From NCBI GenBank assembly GCA_021018995.1, contig CM037598.1, positions 46,019,185 to 46,083,184 on the forward strand: a stretch of 64,000 bases of DNA. Reading direction: 5' to 3'. Positions 46,971 to 57,216 of the stretch are shown piece after piece; the stretch's first letter is position 1; every line of letters starts with the position of its first letter. The position numbers and the translations under genes are program-made. The notes under the pieces were generated by a model. It saw nothing but the letters and a program-made list of their open reading frames with translations. It made no database searches and was not told the origin of the DNA. The stretch comes from Chloranthus sessilifolius (taxonomy: Eukaryota > Streptophyta > Magnoliopsida > Chloranthales > Chloranthaceae).

Positions 46971-48600
46971 ATGTTTGGTAGGTGGACTCTCTGCCCTGAG
47001 ATTGTCCGTCTAAATTTAGAAGTTGAAAGGCTATTACGAACGACAAACAAACATCCAATTTTCTTGCTACTATGGGTGAAGAACCTCAACTTTTGAGGGA
47101 TTACTTTGCACTGGTGCTTATAATTCTCCTTTTGCATTCAATTTCCCTCTTGTTGAAGGAAATTATGAGATCAAATCATCAACTATCCAAATGCTTCCTT
47201 CCTTCCATGGGTTGAGTAAGGAAGATCCATACAAACATGTGGATGAATTCTTGTCTCTTTGCACCACATTCAACATAGCTGGACTTGGTCCAGAAGCAAC
47301 CAAGCTAAGGCTCTTTCCTTTTTCATTAAAGGACAAAGCTAGAGCATGGTTGTCTATGTTAACACCAAATAGTATCACTTCTTGGAATGATTTGCAGTGG
47401 CAATTTTTAGCCAAATATTTTCCTATAGCTAAAACAAGCCAGGTGAGACAAAGTATTTCTTCTCACAAAACTCAGCTGAAACTTTCCATGAAGCATGGGA
47501 AAGGTTTAAGGAACTTTTAAGGCAATGTCCTCATCATCAAATTCCCCCATGGCAGCTTGTTCAAAGCTTCTATCAAGGAATTGTTCAAAAAACAAAAATA
47601 TGGTAGATGCTTCACTGTGGAGGCACTTACTTGCAAAAAAGCAGTTGAGGAGGTTTGGGACTTATTTGAAGTAATTGGTGAAAAAACTCAACGGAATCTT
47701 TATCAAGAGATATTGAGAATCCTGCTAGGTTGAACAATCAGCAAACCACCAAAGGAAAGATTTATGAGGTGAATGAGTTGGAAAGAAAGATGGATAATTT
47801 AACCACAAAGTTTGATAGATTGATGGACTCACTTAAAAATCCAATGGTTGCAAGAGTAGAGGAGGCATGTCTGATATGTTAGTCCCCTACTCATTCATTT
47901 GACCAATGTCCCGCTGCACCACAGTTCCCAGAACTAATGGTGGAACAAGCTCATGTTGCCCAATCATTTGGACAGATGCAGTCAAATGAATATCCATGGA
48001 GAGGGCACCCCAATTTGAGGTGGAGCCAGGGGAATTATCAATCACAACAGCAGCAGCAACCAAAGAACCAAATGCCTTTCAAAACTGCTCAGCCTTATCA
48101 GCAGAATTTTTATGCCAAGCCAAATTTTCAGCAGCCCATTCCACAACAACACATCAACAATCTGCTCAGTTCAAGTCCCTTCGGGTCCCTTCTTTTTGAA
48201 GATCAAGTCCTAAATTCACTCGAATTTAGGATCTTTAACTCAATGTGAACTTTCACGGCGAGCATAAAGAAGATTGAAGAAACATTGGGTCAACTTTCAA
48301 ATACTTTGGCCAAAGAGAGGAAGGAAAGTTACCACCAACCTTTGAACAATCCCAAAGGACAGTTCATGGTTGGAGAGGCTTCTATTTCACATGAAGAAGT
48401 AAAAACTGTCGCAACTTTGAGAAGTGGAAGAATTATAAATAACAAAGTGGGTACTGACAAGGAAGAAGAAAAAATTGAGGAAAACCATAAAAATATGTGG
48501 AGAGCAACATAATGTTAGCATTAGAGTCTTATGTACCTCGGAAAAATCAAAAAATGAAAAACAAAAAATCAAAAAGATTCTGATAATGCTTCTAAAGCTG
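46971..48600 (+). pseudogene. Element D gag (several frameshifts)
   Basis: ATG 46971 gives MFGRWTLCPEIVRLNLEVER. Frame breaks occur near 47050, 47460, 47590 and 47640. 47191-47520 is open through NYEIKSSTIQ-adjacent sequence, LPSFHGLSKEDPYKHVDEF and LKDKARAWLSML. The zinc knuckle CLIC-SPTHSFDQC (near 47868-47910) has TAG at 47880-47882 where B has Gln. A Gln-rich stretch (QQQQQPKNQ) and the GQLSNTLAKERKE region follow. 48500-48600 is of low coding quality. Confidence 0.85.
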
Positions 48601-49300
48601 TAAATGAAGGACTAGTTCCTCATTTACCATTTCCTCATGCCATGAAATCTGTATCCCCTTTTGACAAAGGGAACACAAAAATAGAGGAGATGATGGAGAC
48701 TTTCAAGCAAGTTAATATAAATCTACCTTTGCTTGACGCAATTAAACAAATTCCAGCATATGCAAAATTTTTGAAAGATATTTGCACTCACAAAAGACAG
48801 TCTAGGATATAGTTATCCAAGAAGGTCTTTGCTGTGGAAAGAGTTAATCAGGCGTTGTCTATTACCACACCTCCTAAACTTCAAGATCCTAGAATCCCCA
48901 CAATCCCTTGCATTATTGGGGAACATACCATTGAAAAGGCTTTATTAGATTTGGGTGCTAGTGTCAACCTGCTTCCATATTCTGTATATGAGAAACTAGG
49001 TTTAGGAGAATTGAAACCCACTCATGTGGTGTTACAACTAGCGAGATGATTGAGGATGTATTGGTAGGAGTAGATAAAATTTTCTATCCTGCTGATTTTC
49101 TAGTTTTGGACATGGAACCTACAAAAAGCAAAACTTCCATCCCTATCATTTTGGGAAGACCATTCCTGGCTACAGCAAATGCTTGCATTCAATGCAGGTC
49201 TGGTATTATGGAAGTCTCTTTTGGAAATATGAAGGTGAAATTAAATGTTTATAATGCAGTCACACAGCCTCAATTCAGCTCTGAAGAATGTTTTCATGTT
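48601..49300 (+). pseudogene. Element D pol: protease
   Basis: INLPLLDAIKQIPAYAKFLKD (near 48720) leads to the aspartic-protease strand KALLDLGASVNLLPYSVYEKLG (near 48940), with the catalytic Asp-Leu-Gly-Ala kept. A TAG near 48811 precedes it. A small deletion near 49042 removes the residues between LQLA and IEDVLVGVDK and shifts frame; 49046 onward continues with ILGRPFLATANACIQCRSG. Confidence 0.83.
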
Positions 49301-51060
49301 GATCTATTGGATGAACTGGTGGAAGGGACTTTACATCAGTTTTTGCAGTATGAAGATTTAACCACAGATTCTAAAGATGCTTGGGGAAATTCTGAGGAAG
49401 AAACATTTTGTACCTCAAAGTCTGAGGAAGTAAATGCTATGCAAGGAACTCATAATCATTCAGCAAGTTTCTCTTCTTGGAAACCTGCTATTCTTCCCCT
49501 TTCACAAATAGCTAAGGTACCTTTGCCACCTTCTTTTCTCAGCCCACCTGATGTAGAACTGAAGCAGTTGCCAGAAAATTTGAAATATGTGTTTTTAGGA
49601 GACCATAAATCATTGCCTGCGATTATTTCTTCCTCTCTCACAAAGGAGCAGGAGGAAGAGCTATTGATTGTTTTGAAACAACATAAAAGGGCAATGGGCT
49701 GGACTATTGCTGATTTGGGAGGAATCAGTCCATCTATTTGCATGCATAAAATCCATTTGGAAGAAGATGCAAAGCCTTCTAGAGAAATGCAAAGGAGGTT
49801 GAACCCTCATATGCAAGAAGTGGTCATGAAAGAGGTTGTTAAGTTGTTGGATGCAGGGGTCATTTACCCCATTTCAGATTCAGCTTGGGTGGCACCTACA
49901 CAGGTGGTACCTAAGAAATCTGGGATCACATTGTAACCTCGGATTACGGTGAGCTTATGTCAACCAGGACAAACAAGCTGGTTGGAGGGTCTATTGATTT
50001 ACGTAAAATTAAATTCAATGACCGTAAAAGACCATTTCCTCTCCCATTCATTGATCAAATTTTAGATAAGCTAGCGGGAAAAGCTTATTACTTGTTTTTC
50101 TTGATGGTTACTGTTACAACTTGATTCTGTATACCCACAAGATCGTGAAAAGACCACATTCACTTGCCCTTTTGGCACTTTTGCCTATAGGAGAATGCCT
50201 TTTGGTCTTTGTAATGCTCCTACCTTTCAAAGATGCATGTACTCCATTTTCTCGATATGATTGACCAATTTATGGAGATTTTCATGGATGATTTTCAATC
50301 TATGGAGACAGTTTTGCCCGATGTTTACATCATCTCAAATTGGTGTTCTGAGATGTGAAGAAACCAATCTAGTTTTGAGTCGAGAAGAGCCATTTCATGG
50401 TCACCCAAGGCATTGTCCTTGGCCATGTTGTCTCCCACAAGGGCATTGAGGTAGACAGAGCAAAAATTGATTTAATTGCACATTTACCACCTCCCAAAAT
50501 TGTTAAACAGATCAAGTTTTTACGGGACATCTTTGGATTTTACAGAAGATTCATTAAGGACTTCAGTAAAATAACCAAGCCTCTTTGTCATTTATTGTGC
50601 CAAGATGTCCCTTTTATTTTCAACAATGAATGCATGAAGGCATTTGAATTCTTAAAAACTGCTGATTTCAGCTCCAATATTACTCAGATTATTCACTACC
50701 TTTTGAACTCGATGTGTGATGCATCGACAGATTATGCTTTGGGAGCCGTCCTTGGACAGAGAAAGGATAAGCTGCCTCATGTCATAGTTTATGCCAGTAG
50801 ATCAATGATTGATGCACAACTCAATTACCCAACAACTGAGAAGGAGCTGCTGGCAATTATTTTTGCTTAAGAAATTCAGGTCATATGTCTTGGGTTCACA
50901 AATAGTGGTGTTCACTGACCACTCTGCCTTGAAATACCTTCTGTCTAAGAAGGACACCAAACCAAGATTAATCAGGTGGATCCTCCTATTACAGGAATTT
51001 GATTTACAGATCAAAGATAAAAAGGGTGTGGAGAATGTGGTGGCTGATCACCTGTCTAGA
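49301..51060 (+). pseudogene. Element D pol: RT and RNase H
   Basis: The frame 49046-49936 carries the protease-RT linker and RT N-terminus (LKQLPENLKYVFLGDH, KLLDAGVIYPISDSAWVAPT). 49937-50396 is shredded by short deletions, including one in the catalytic motif (ATGGATGATTTT near 50284 encodes MDD, then shifts). 50397-50870 covers RT thumb and RNase H with CDASTDYALG and TEKELLA. After a frameshift at 50868 come VFTDHSALKYL and VADHLSRI. All RNase H acidic residues are present. Confidence 0.86.
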
Positions 51061-52425
51061 ATTTTAACTGCTGAGATTGATAGGCTGCCTATCAATGAAT
51101 CTTTCCCTGATGAGCAACTTTTTGCTATTAGTATACACACCCCTTGGTTTGCAAACATAGTCAACTTTTTGGCTACTGGAAGAATTCCTCAACATTGGAA
51201 TAAAATGGATAAAGATCTTTTCTTCTCAAAGGTTAAACATTTTATTTGGGAAGATCCTTATCTGTTTAAGATTTGTGCAGACCAAATAATAAGAAGATGT
51301 GTCCCTGAAGAAGAATTTCATAGCATACTTTCTATGTGTCATGAACAGGCCTGTGGAGGTCATTTTAGTGGAAACAAAACTGCTGCAAAGGTTTTGCAGT
51401 GTGGATTTTATTGGCCTACACTTTTCAAAGATGCTCAGACACTTGTAAGTCTTGCCGAATCGCAAATTGGGTAGCATTTAAGAGAAACTCAATGCCTTCT
51501 GACCATTTTGGTAGTTGAATTGTTTGATATTTGGGGGATAGACTTCATGGGTCCCTTTCCTCCTTCCAATGGGTGTAATTTCATTTTAGTAGCTGTGGAT
51601 TATGTATCCAAATGGGTTGAAGCCACAGCCATTAAAACCAATGATCACAGAGTGGTTCTGAAATTTTTAATGGATCACAGTTTTTCCAGGTTTGGTTTTC
51701 CCAGAGCTATTATCAGTGATGGGGGAAGCCATTTTTGTAATAAACATTTTGAAGCTTTATTGAAAAAATACTCTGTGACTCATAGAGTAGCTACTCCATA
51801 TCATCCACAAACCAGTGGACAAGTGGAGATTTCCAATAGAGAAATCAAACATATATTGGAAAAGACTGTGAAGAAGGACAGAAAGGATTGGTCCTTTAAG
51901 CTGAATGATGCAATGTGGGCATATAGGACAGCCTATAAAACCCCAATTGGCATGTCTCCATTCAGATTGGTCTATGGCAAAGCATGCCATTTACCAGTGG
52001 AGTTAGAATATAAAGCCTTTTGGGCTATTAAAACATTGAACATGGATCTGACTACTGCTAGTAATCACAGGAAACTGCAACTTGCTGAGTTGGAGGAGCT
52101 TAGAATGGATGCATACACCAATTCAAGATCTTACAAAGAGAAAGTCAAAGCCTTCCATGATAAAAATTTGTTGAGGAAAGAGTTCATAGCTGGCTCAAAG
52201 GTATGGCTATTTAACTCAAAACTTAAGTTTTTTCCTGAAAAGCTGAGATCCAGCTGGGAAGGGCCATATACTATCATTCATGCAGCTCCTTCTGGGGCTG
52301 TTGAAATTTTAGACCCAAGTGATGGATGAATCTTGAAAGTAAATGGTCAGAGGCTCAAACCATGCATTGAAAATACCCAGGAGCCTGTGCTGACCATCTA
52401 TCATCAAGAACCTCCCCAAATCTGA
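51061..52425 (+). pseudogene. Element D pol: integrase
   Basis: The HH part of the zinc finger (CHEQACGGHFSGNKTAAKVL, near 51338) is intact; the CxxC follows a frameshift near 51440-51475. From 51508 the core is open: D (GIDFMGP), D (IISDGGSHF) and E ([10 protein letters not shown]) with the canonical 35-residue gap. The C-terminal [13 protein letters not shown]...GPYTIIH domain follows. TGA at 52327-52329 replaces the Arg (CGA) of DGR, a CpG decay; the frame then continues to TGA 52423-52425. Confidence 0.87.
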
Positions 52426-53105
52426 TGGTATACAACTGTACAATATGTTTTTGTTCTGTAGTTTTTGTATAGTTTTCTATTTCTCTATTTTTAGTCATGT
52501 TTGTTCTCTTTTCGAGAAGTTTAAATATGTGAAAAATTAATTCGCAAAGTAAAAATTGTCTTTTCGCAAAGTTCAATTTGCTTTTCGAAAAGGATATGGA
52601 TTTGTAACGAACTGCTAGAAAGCAATGATTTGCTTTTCGAATAGTTGTTTCTGAAGCCATTTGCTTTTTGAAAAGTTGTTTCTGAAGCTATTAGCTTTTC
52701 GAATGGTACTGATGCCATTCTCTGTTGTAAAAAGGACTGTTTTGAACTTTTTGAAAACTTAAAAATTACTTTGCGAAAATAACTTTGAGCATATTTAAAC
52801 CCTCTCGAAGTAAGGGTTTCATATTCGAAAGCTTTCTGAGAACGTCCTGTTTCACAGAAACCCCATTTTTTTCTTTCCTTGCGTGATTTTAGAATTCAGC
52901 CACACTTTTCTTTACATTTGTTCTATCATTTAAGCTTGAAGAGAGGGATTTTAGCTTCTGGTTCTGGTGGATTTCAGCGAGCAAGCAACACGTTCAACCA
53001 AAACCCTAGATTTCGGTATTTTTCTGTACATTTCCTCTGTTTTTCATTTGCAAAGTTTGATTTGGTGTCAGCATTTGTTGTGGGAGTGTTTATACAAACT
53101 TTAGA
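52426..53105 (+). promoter_or_regulatory. Element D intergenic palindrome array and putative ORF3 promoter
   Basis: From about 52510 to 52830 there are about ten CTTTTCGAAAAG-like words, with one perfect copy at 52581-52592 and variants such as CTTTTCGCAAAG and CTTTTCGAATAG. TATTTAAA at 52792-52799 follows, about 310 bp before the ORF3 ATG. The same word is in the U3 of LTRs D and E. Confidence 0.62.
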
Positions 53106-55441
53106 ATGGGCAAAGCTGAAAAATCACTGGCTGCCATGTTCCCAAAATCTTCTGCTAAGAAAATTAGCAAACCAACCCCAAAAGGAAAAACCAAAGCTTC
53201 AGCCAAAAGAAAACTATCAATGGATAGAGCTGATAGGATTAAGAAAGGGAAGAAGGTTAGACATGAGGAACCCATCCCAGCACCTGCTAGTCCTGAGCCT
53301 GAGCTTCCTCCTCTGCCTATGCATTTGGTACTACCAAATCCATTTATTGAAGCTCAGAAGTTGATTCCTGAGCTTATCGTGGATGAAACTTTTTTCGTCA
53401 ACAAACCAGACTGCCAGCTATCTTTAAAATACATTAGGGATGCCTCACTGAGCAATATCCTTACCCCTCTACTAGAGAAAATTTATCCGCGAATGGTGAA
53501 ATTATGGTACCAAAACCTGGTAAAAGTGACAGAGAAAGATGCTGATGTCCCTACTCTTGTTATCTTTATTGATGATTGTGATCTAACTGTCACATATGAA
53601 GACATTGGGAATGCTTTGGGGATACCTTTTCAATATGATCCTGCTGGTCCATTGGCTGCACCAAAAGCAGCCTCTTTCAGAGAAATGGCTGCACATTTAA
53701 CCCAAGGGATTGTTGGAACTGGACAACCCATAATGAGGAGAGACCTAGCACCTCAATTTTTACTGATGGATTCAATTTTGAGGGGAAGTTTTTATGTCAC
53801 TGGGCACAGCCAAGAAAGGAGGACACCAATTTTAGAGGCTCTCTTTCATTTTTCTAAAGGGCAATTTTTCAATGCCCCTATGTTAATTTTTGAAGCCAAT
53901 ATTAGTGCCAAGTTGAAAAAGGAGCAGAAATTAGCTGGAATCCCATTTGGTAGACTGATCACAGCCCTACTAAGAGCTAAGTTTGACATTGATGACCAGG
54001 AGCTATTTGAAGTCATAGCTCCTCATACTTTTGGGAAAAAGGCTTGGACTACAAGCCAAGCAATGCTGCACAAAATGAGAGAGGAAGGTGAGCCTGCACC
54101 TGCAATTGCTACTGAGCCTGCATCTGCAGCTGCTAGTGGACCTGCCATACATGAACCTGCCCCTGCAGCTCCCTTAGAACCTGCTTTGCCAGACCCTGAG
54201 GTGACAAGCTCTTCAGCTGCACCCATTCTTGAAGAAGTTGTCATTTTACCCTCCTCACCTAGTCCAGCTCCAGCCACTTCACCTATTCCAGCAGTCCCAT
54301 CTCCCATACCCACCATTATCCCAATTGCACTCTCTACACCAACCACTCCAGCCATACTCACACCACCAATTCCTCCCACCAATGCCCAAGACCTGGCCAC
54401 AGATTTTATTGAACAATCTCCTAGCACTCCTCTTCTCCAAAGCCTCTCAAGTTCACCTGCTCCTTCAGCCCACACACCTGAAGTAACCCATACCCCGAAC
54501 TCCTAGATTTTCACTCTGAGGCTTATTCATCATTGATGGGGTCTATTTTGAAAACGCTATTTGAATCGTCCCTATACCGACCCTCCTCATTTCACTCACT
54601 TGGCTACTTCTCCCTTTATTTCACCCATTGCACCTCCACCATCCACTTCAGCTTTTACCACCCCTACTACTACTACACCCACACCGAATCTATTAGCCAA
54701 ATATTTACCTTTCTCCAATTCATCCAAGCCCAACTACGATCAACATGGATAATCACGACTAATGACCTTCTCCAAACTTAGCCTCCACATCCCACACAAC
54801 TACTTTATCAGACTGCATGCGATTGATGACTACTAAATCGAACTGAGGTAGCTCTTGTTGAGCCCCCTTCACCTCTCCTCACTTTCTTTGATCAAGCCAA
54901 TCAGACCGACCCTGAAGACATCCTTCTGGACCCCTCTTCTCCCACTCCCACAGCTGGGATACCTTTGGTCCCCTACCATTCCATTCCCATTCCCAGATTT
55001 ATCGTTCTCAAAAGGGCTATGGAAGAGAATCCATATATCTGTCGAGATGTCCTCAAGGGGTTAGCTGATTTGCAATCTTACATTAGAACCCCTTATGAAA
55101 ACCAGATTCGGAAATTGGAGTTATTCATGAAATTTGAGAGAGAGAAAATGAAGGACCTGCTGGGTCAAACTTTTCAGATGGTTAGGAGTGAGCAACACAA
55201 GGTGACCATGTTGCAAGCACAGCTTGAACAAGAAAAATTGAGGACTACTAGACTTGGAAAGTACATTGGCCTCACCAAAAAGATCAAATCAGAGGAATAC
55301 ACTGAGCTACAAAACACAATCCAGGAGAAGGCTAAATCGAGTTCAGACTCCAATACTGATTCTAGTTCTGACTCTGACAGTGACTCCAGTTCTGATCCCA
55401 TTGAACCAAGTTATGATACAGATTTTGACCCCAGTTATTAG
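53106..55441 (+). pseudogene. Element D ORF3 (466-codon intact N-terminal frame, C-terminal part shifted)
   Basis: ATG 53106 opens 466 codons to TAG 54504-54506. Residues 17-52 are Lys/Arg-rich (KRKLSMDRADRIKKGKKVR), like a bipartite nuclear signal. About 95-320 form the domain matching the Pfam putative plant transposon protein family (YPRMVKLWYQNL, DDCDLTVTYEDIGNALGIPF, MRRDLAPQFLLMDSILRG). 325-466 is Pro/Ala/Ser-rich. Around 54507-54960 frames shift, and 54965-55441 encodes a coiled-coil part (YICRDVLKGLADLQ, then heptad-like KLELFMKFEREKMKDLL) and an acidic Ser/Asp tail. In A the two halves form a single reading frame order. No signal peptide or membrane segment. A nuclear role fits better than an envelope role; the molecular function is unknown. 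Confidence 0.8.
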
Positions 55442-57200
55442 ATCACGTTGTACTTATCTGTGTTATGAGTTTGTAATATAAAATTTTGGTTTTTCTTGTG
55501 TAATTACTGTGCATTTCTGTTCTTTCTTCTTGTCATTATGATTTCTGCTTGGTTGTTTCTTTTCATTGCTTTGGACCAGTGCGGACCCTGCTCACCATAG
55601 GTTTGGGGGTGTGACAGAAATGTCAATAATTGAGTTAACATCAATGCAGCTTACGATCAGTAGAATTTTATTTTTTAAAAATGAAGTAATTTCACACCTG
55701 TTGTTTTGTTTTGAAAATGAGGAAGTTAAAATTTTGCTTTTAAAATTGATTTAAAAATTGATTTCAAGTGTAATTCTAATACTTTCATGGAGGGAACGTC
55801 AGAAAATTTCCAAAAATAAAAAATAAAAAAAATTGATGTTGCAGTGAACCTAAAAAGAGAGAAAACAATGATGATATACTTCAAGAATTTGATAGAAAAC
55901 CACACCCAGTGAGATTTGGGCCTGCAGAAATGTATTCTTTGGAGGTATGAATTGGCAATTTTTTCTGCTCTTGGGACTGTTTGAACCTACTTCTTTTCAC
56001 TAGAAGTTACACATATTCAAATTGAAATAACTTGACAGCAATCATGATATTAAAGACATGGTGTAAGGCCTCCTTTTGGACAGTTTGAACCTTACAAAGC
56101 CCCACCTTTTGAAACTGCCCTTGATACACACCATTTGAGCTTTATAAATCTAAGATTTCTTTGAAACCTCATCAACCTCATTTAGCCTAATCCTCACTCT
56201 GAGAAGTCAGAAGATAAAGGGAAGGAAGCTGAAGAAAGGAGAATTGAGTAACAGTTTGATAAAAGAAGAAGAATCATAATTGAAGGCAATAATGTATCAG
56301 CAGAAGAAATGTGGCATTCCAGGCAATGTTACGTTGATAAAAAAAAAAAAAAAAAGAAGGAGAAGGCATTTCATTGAAAGTTTGAAAAAGAAAGAGAAAA
56401 AGATGGCCACTTTGGCTCTGAAAATTCAAAGAAGAAGATGAAATTATGCTGAATTGAAGAAGGTGTGTCTATCAGCTCCTTACCTTGACTGACTTCGCAA
56501 TTTTGAACTCCATTCCACCCCTTTATTCTTGATAAATTTCACCCATAAGCCACATTACAACCCAAGAAAAGTCCTTGCTGATCTATGATGGATTGAGCTA
56601 TCACATGGAGATAAGGATCTATGTAATCTATGGTAAAAAGAGCAGTGAATTCAGAACTAAAGAGCAATGCCTATGCTCATGCTTACAGTCCTATTTGAGG
56701 GCTGTAACTGCTCTTGAGCCGTGTGAAATGGTACAACCCTCTTATTTTCATGTTGAGTGAAAACCCTGGAGAGAGTTGGGTTTGAAATCAACTCATTGGG
56801 GTAACATCAAAACTGAATTCTCAAATAGAAGGCAAGCTTTTCACTAATTTTTTTTTAGAAACTTTTTGACACAAATCAAGTGAATGGTAAAAGAGTTACA
56901 GCAGAATTTCAGTTTTGAACTGATGTTTTCGTGAAAATCATCTTATAACTTGACTGATGCAGGTGTGAATAATCTGATTGGATGAGAGTCTGCTTTAACA
57001 GAACTGCATTAATATTAACTGATTTATTGGAGAAGTTTGTGGGTACCTTCACTGAAAACCCCCAGGAGACTTCACTCCTCCACTAGGGATCACCTAGGGG
57101 TTTAAAAGGCTTGTTGTATATGCTAAATGCAACTGTGTTCCCTACAAAAGTGGCTTTTTATTCTGTTTGTAATTTTGTCTTTGCTCAGGGACTAGCAAAG
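55442..57200 (+). other. Element D 3' noncoding module
   Basis: No gene is seen. Blocks shared with A, B and C: CCCAGTGAGATTTGGGCCT (55907), CTCTTGGGACT with ACTAGAAGTTA (55970-56010), GGACAGTTTGAACCTTA (56077), an A run (56338-56355), CACCCATAAGCCACATTACA (56538), CCTATGCTCATGCTTACAGT (56669), GGGATCACCTAGGGGTTTA (57085). Confidence 0.7.
55599..55616 (+). other. Internal polypurine-tract-like sequence of element D
   Basis: AGGTTTGGGGGTGTGACA, 1.6 kb upstream of the true polypurine tract, preceded by a GGAC(A/C)CTG box as in A, B and C. Confidence 0.62.
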
Positions 57201-57216
57201 CTTAGGTTTGGAGGTG
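57200..57216 (+). other. 3' polypurine tract of element D
   Basis: GCTTAGGTTTGGAGGTG directly before the 3' LTR, with one G-to-A change from the A/B/C tract. Confidence 0.8.

Noticed and set aside
53106-55441. ORF3 as a retroviral envelope
   Set aside because: Often called env-like in Athila, but here no signal peptide, membrane span or furin-like site is visible in A, C or D.
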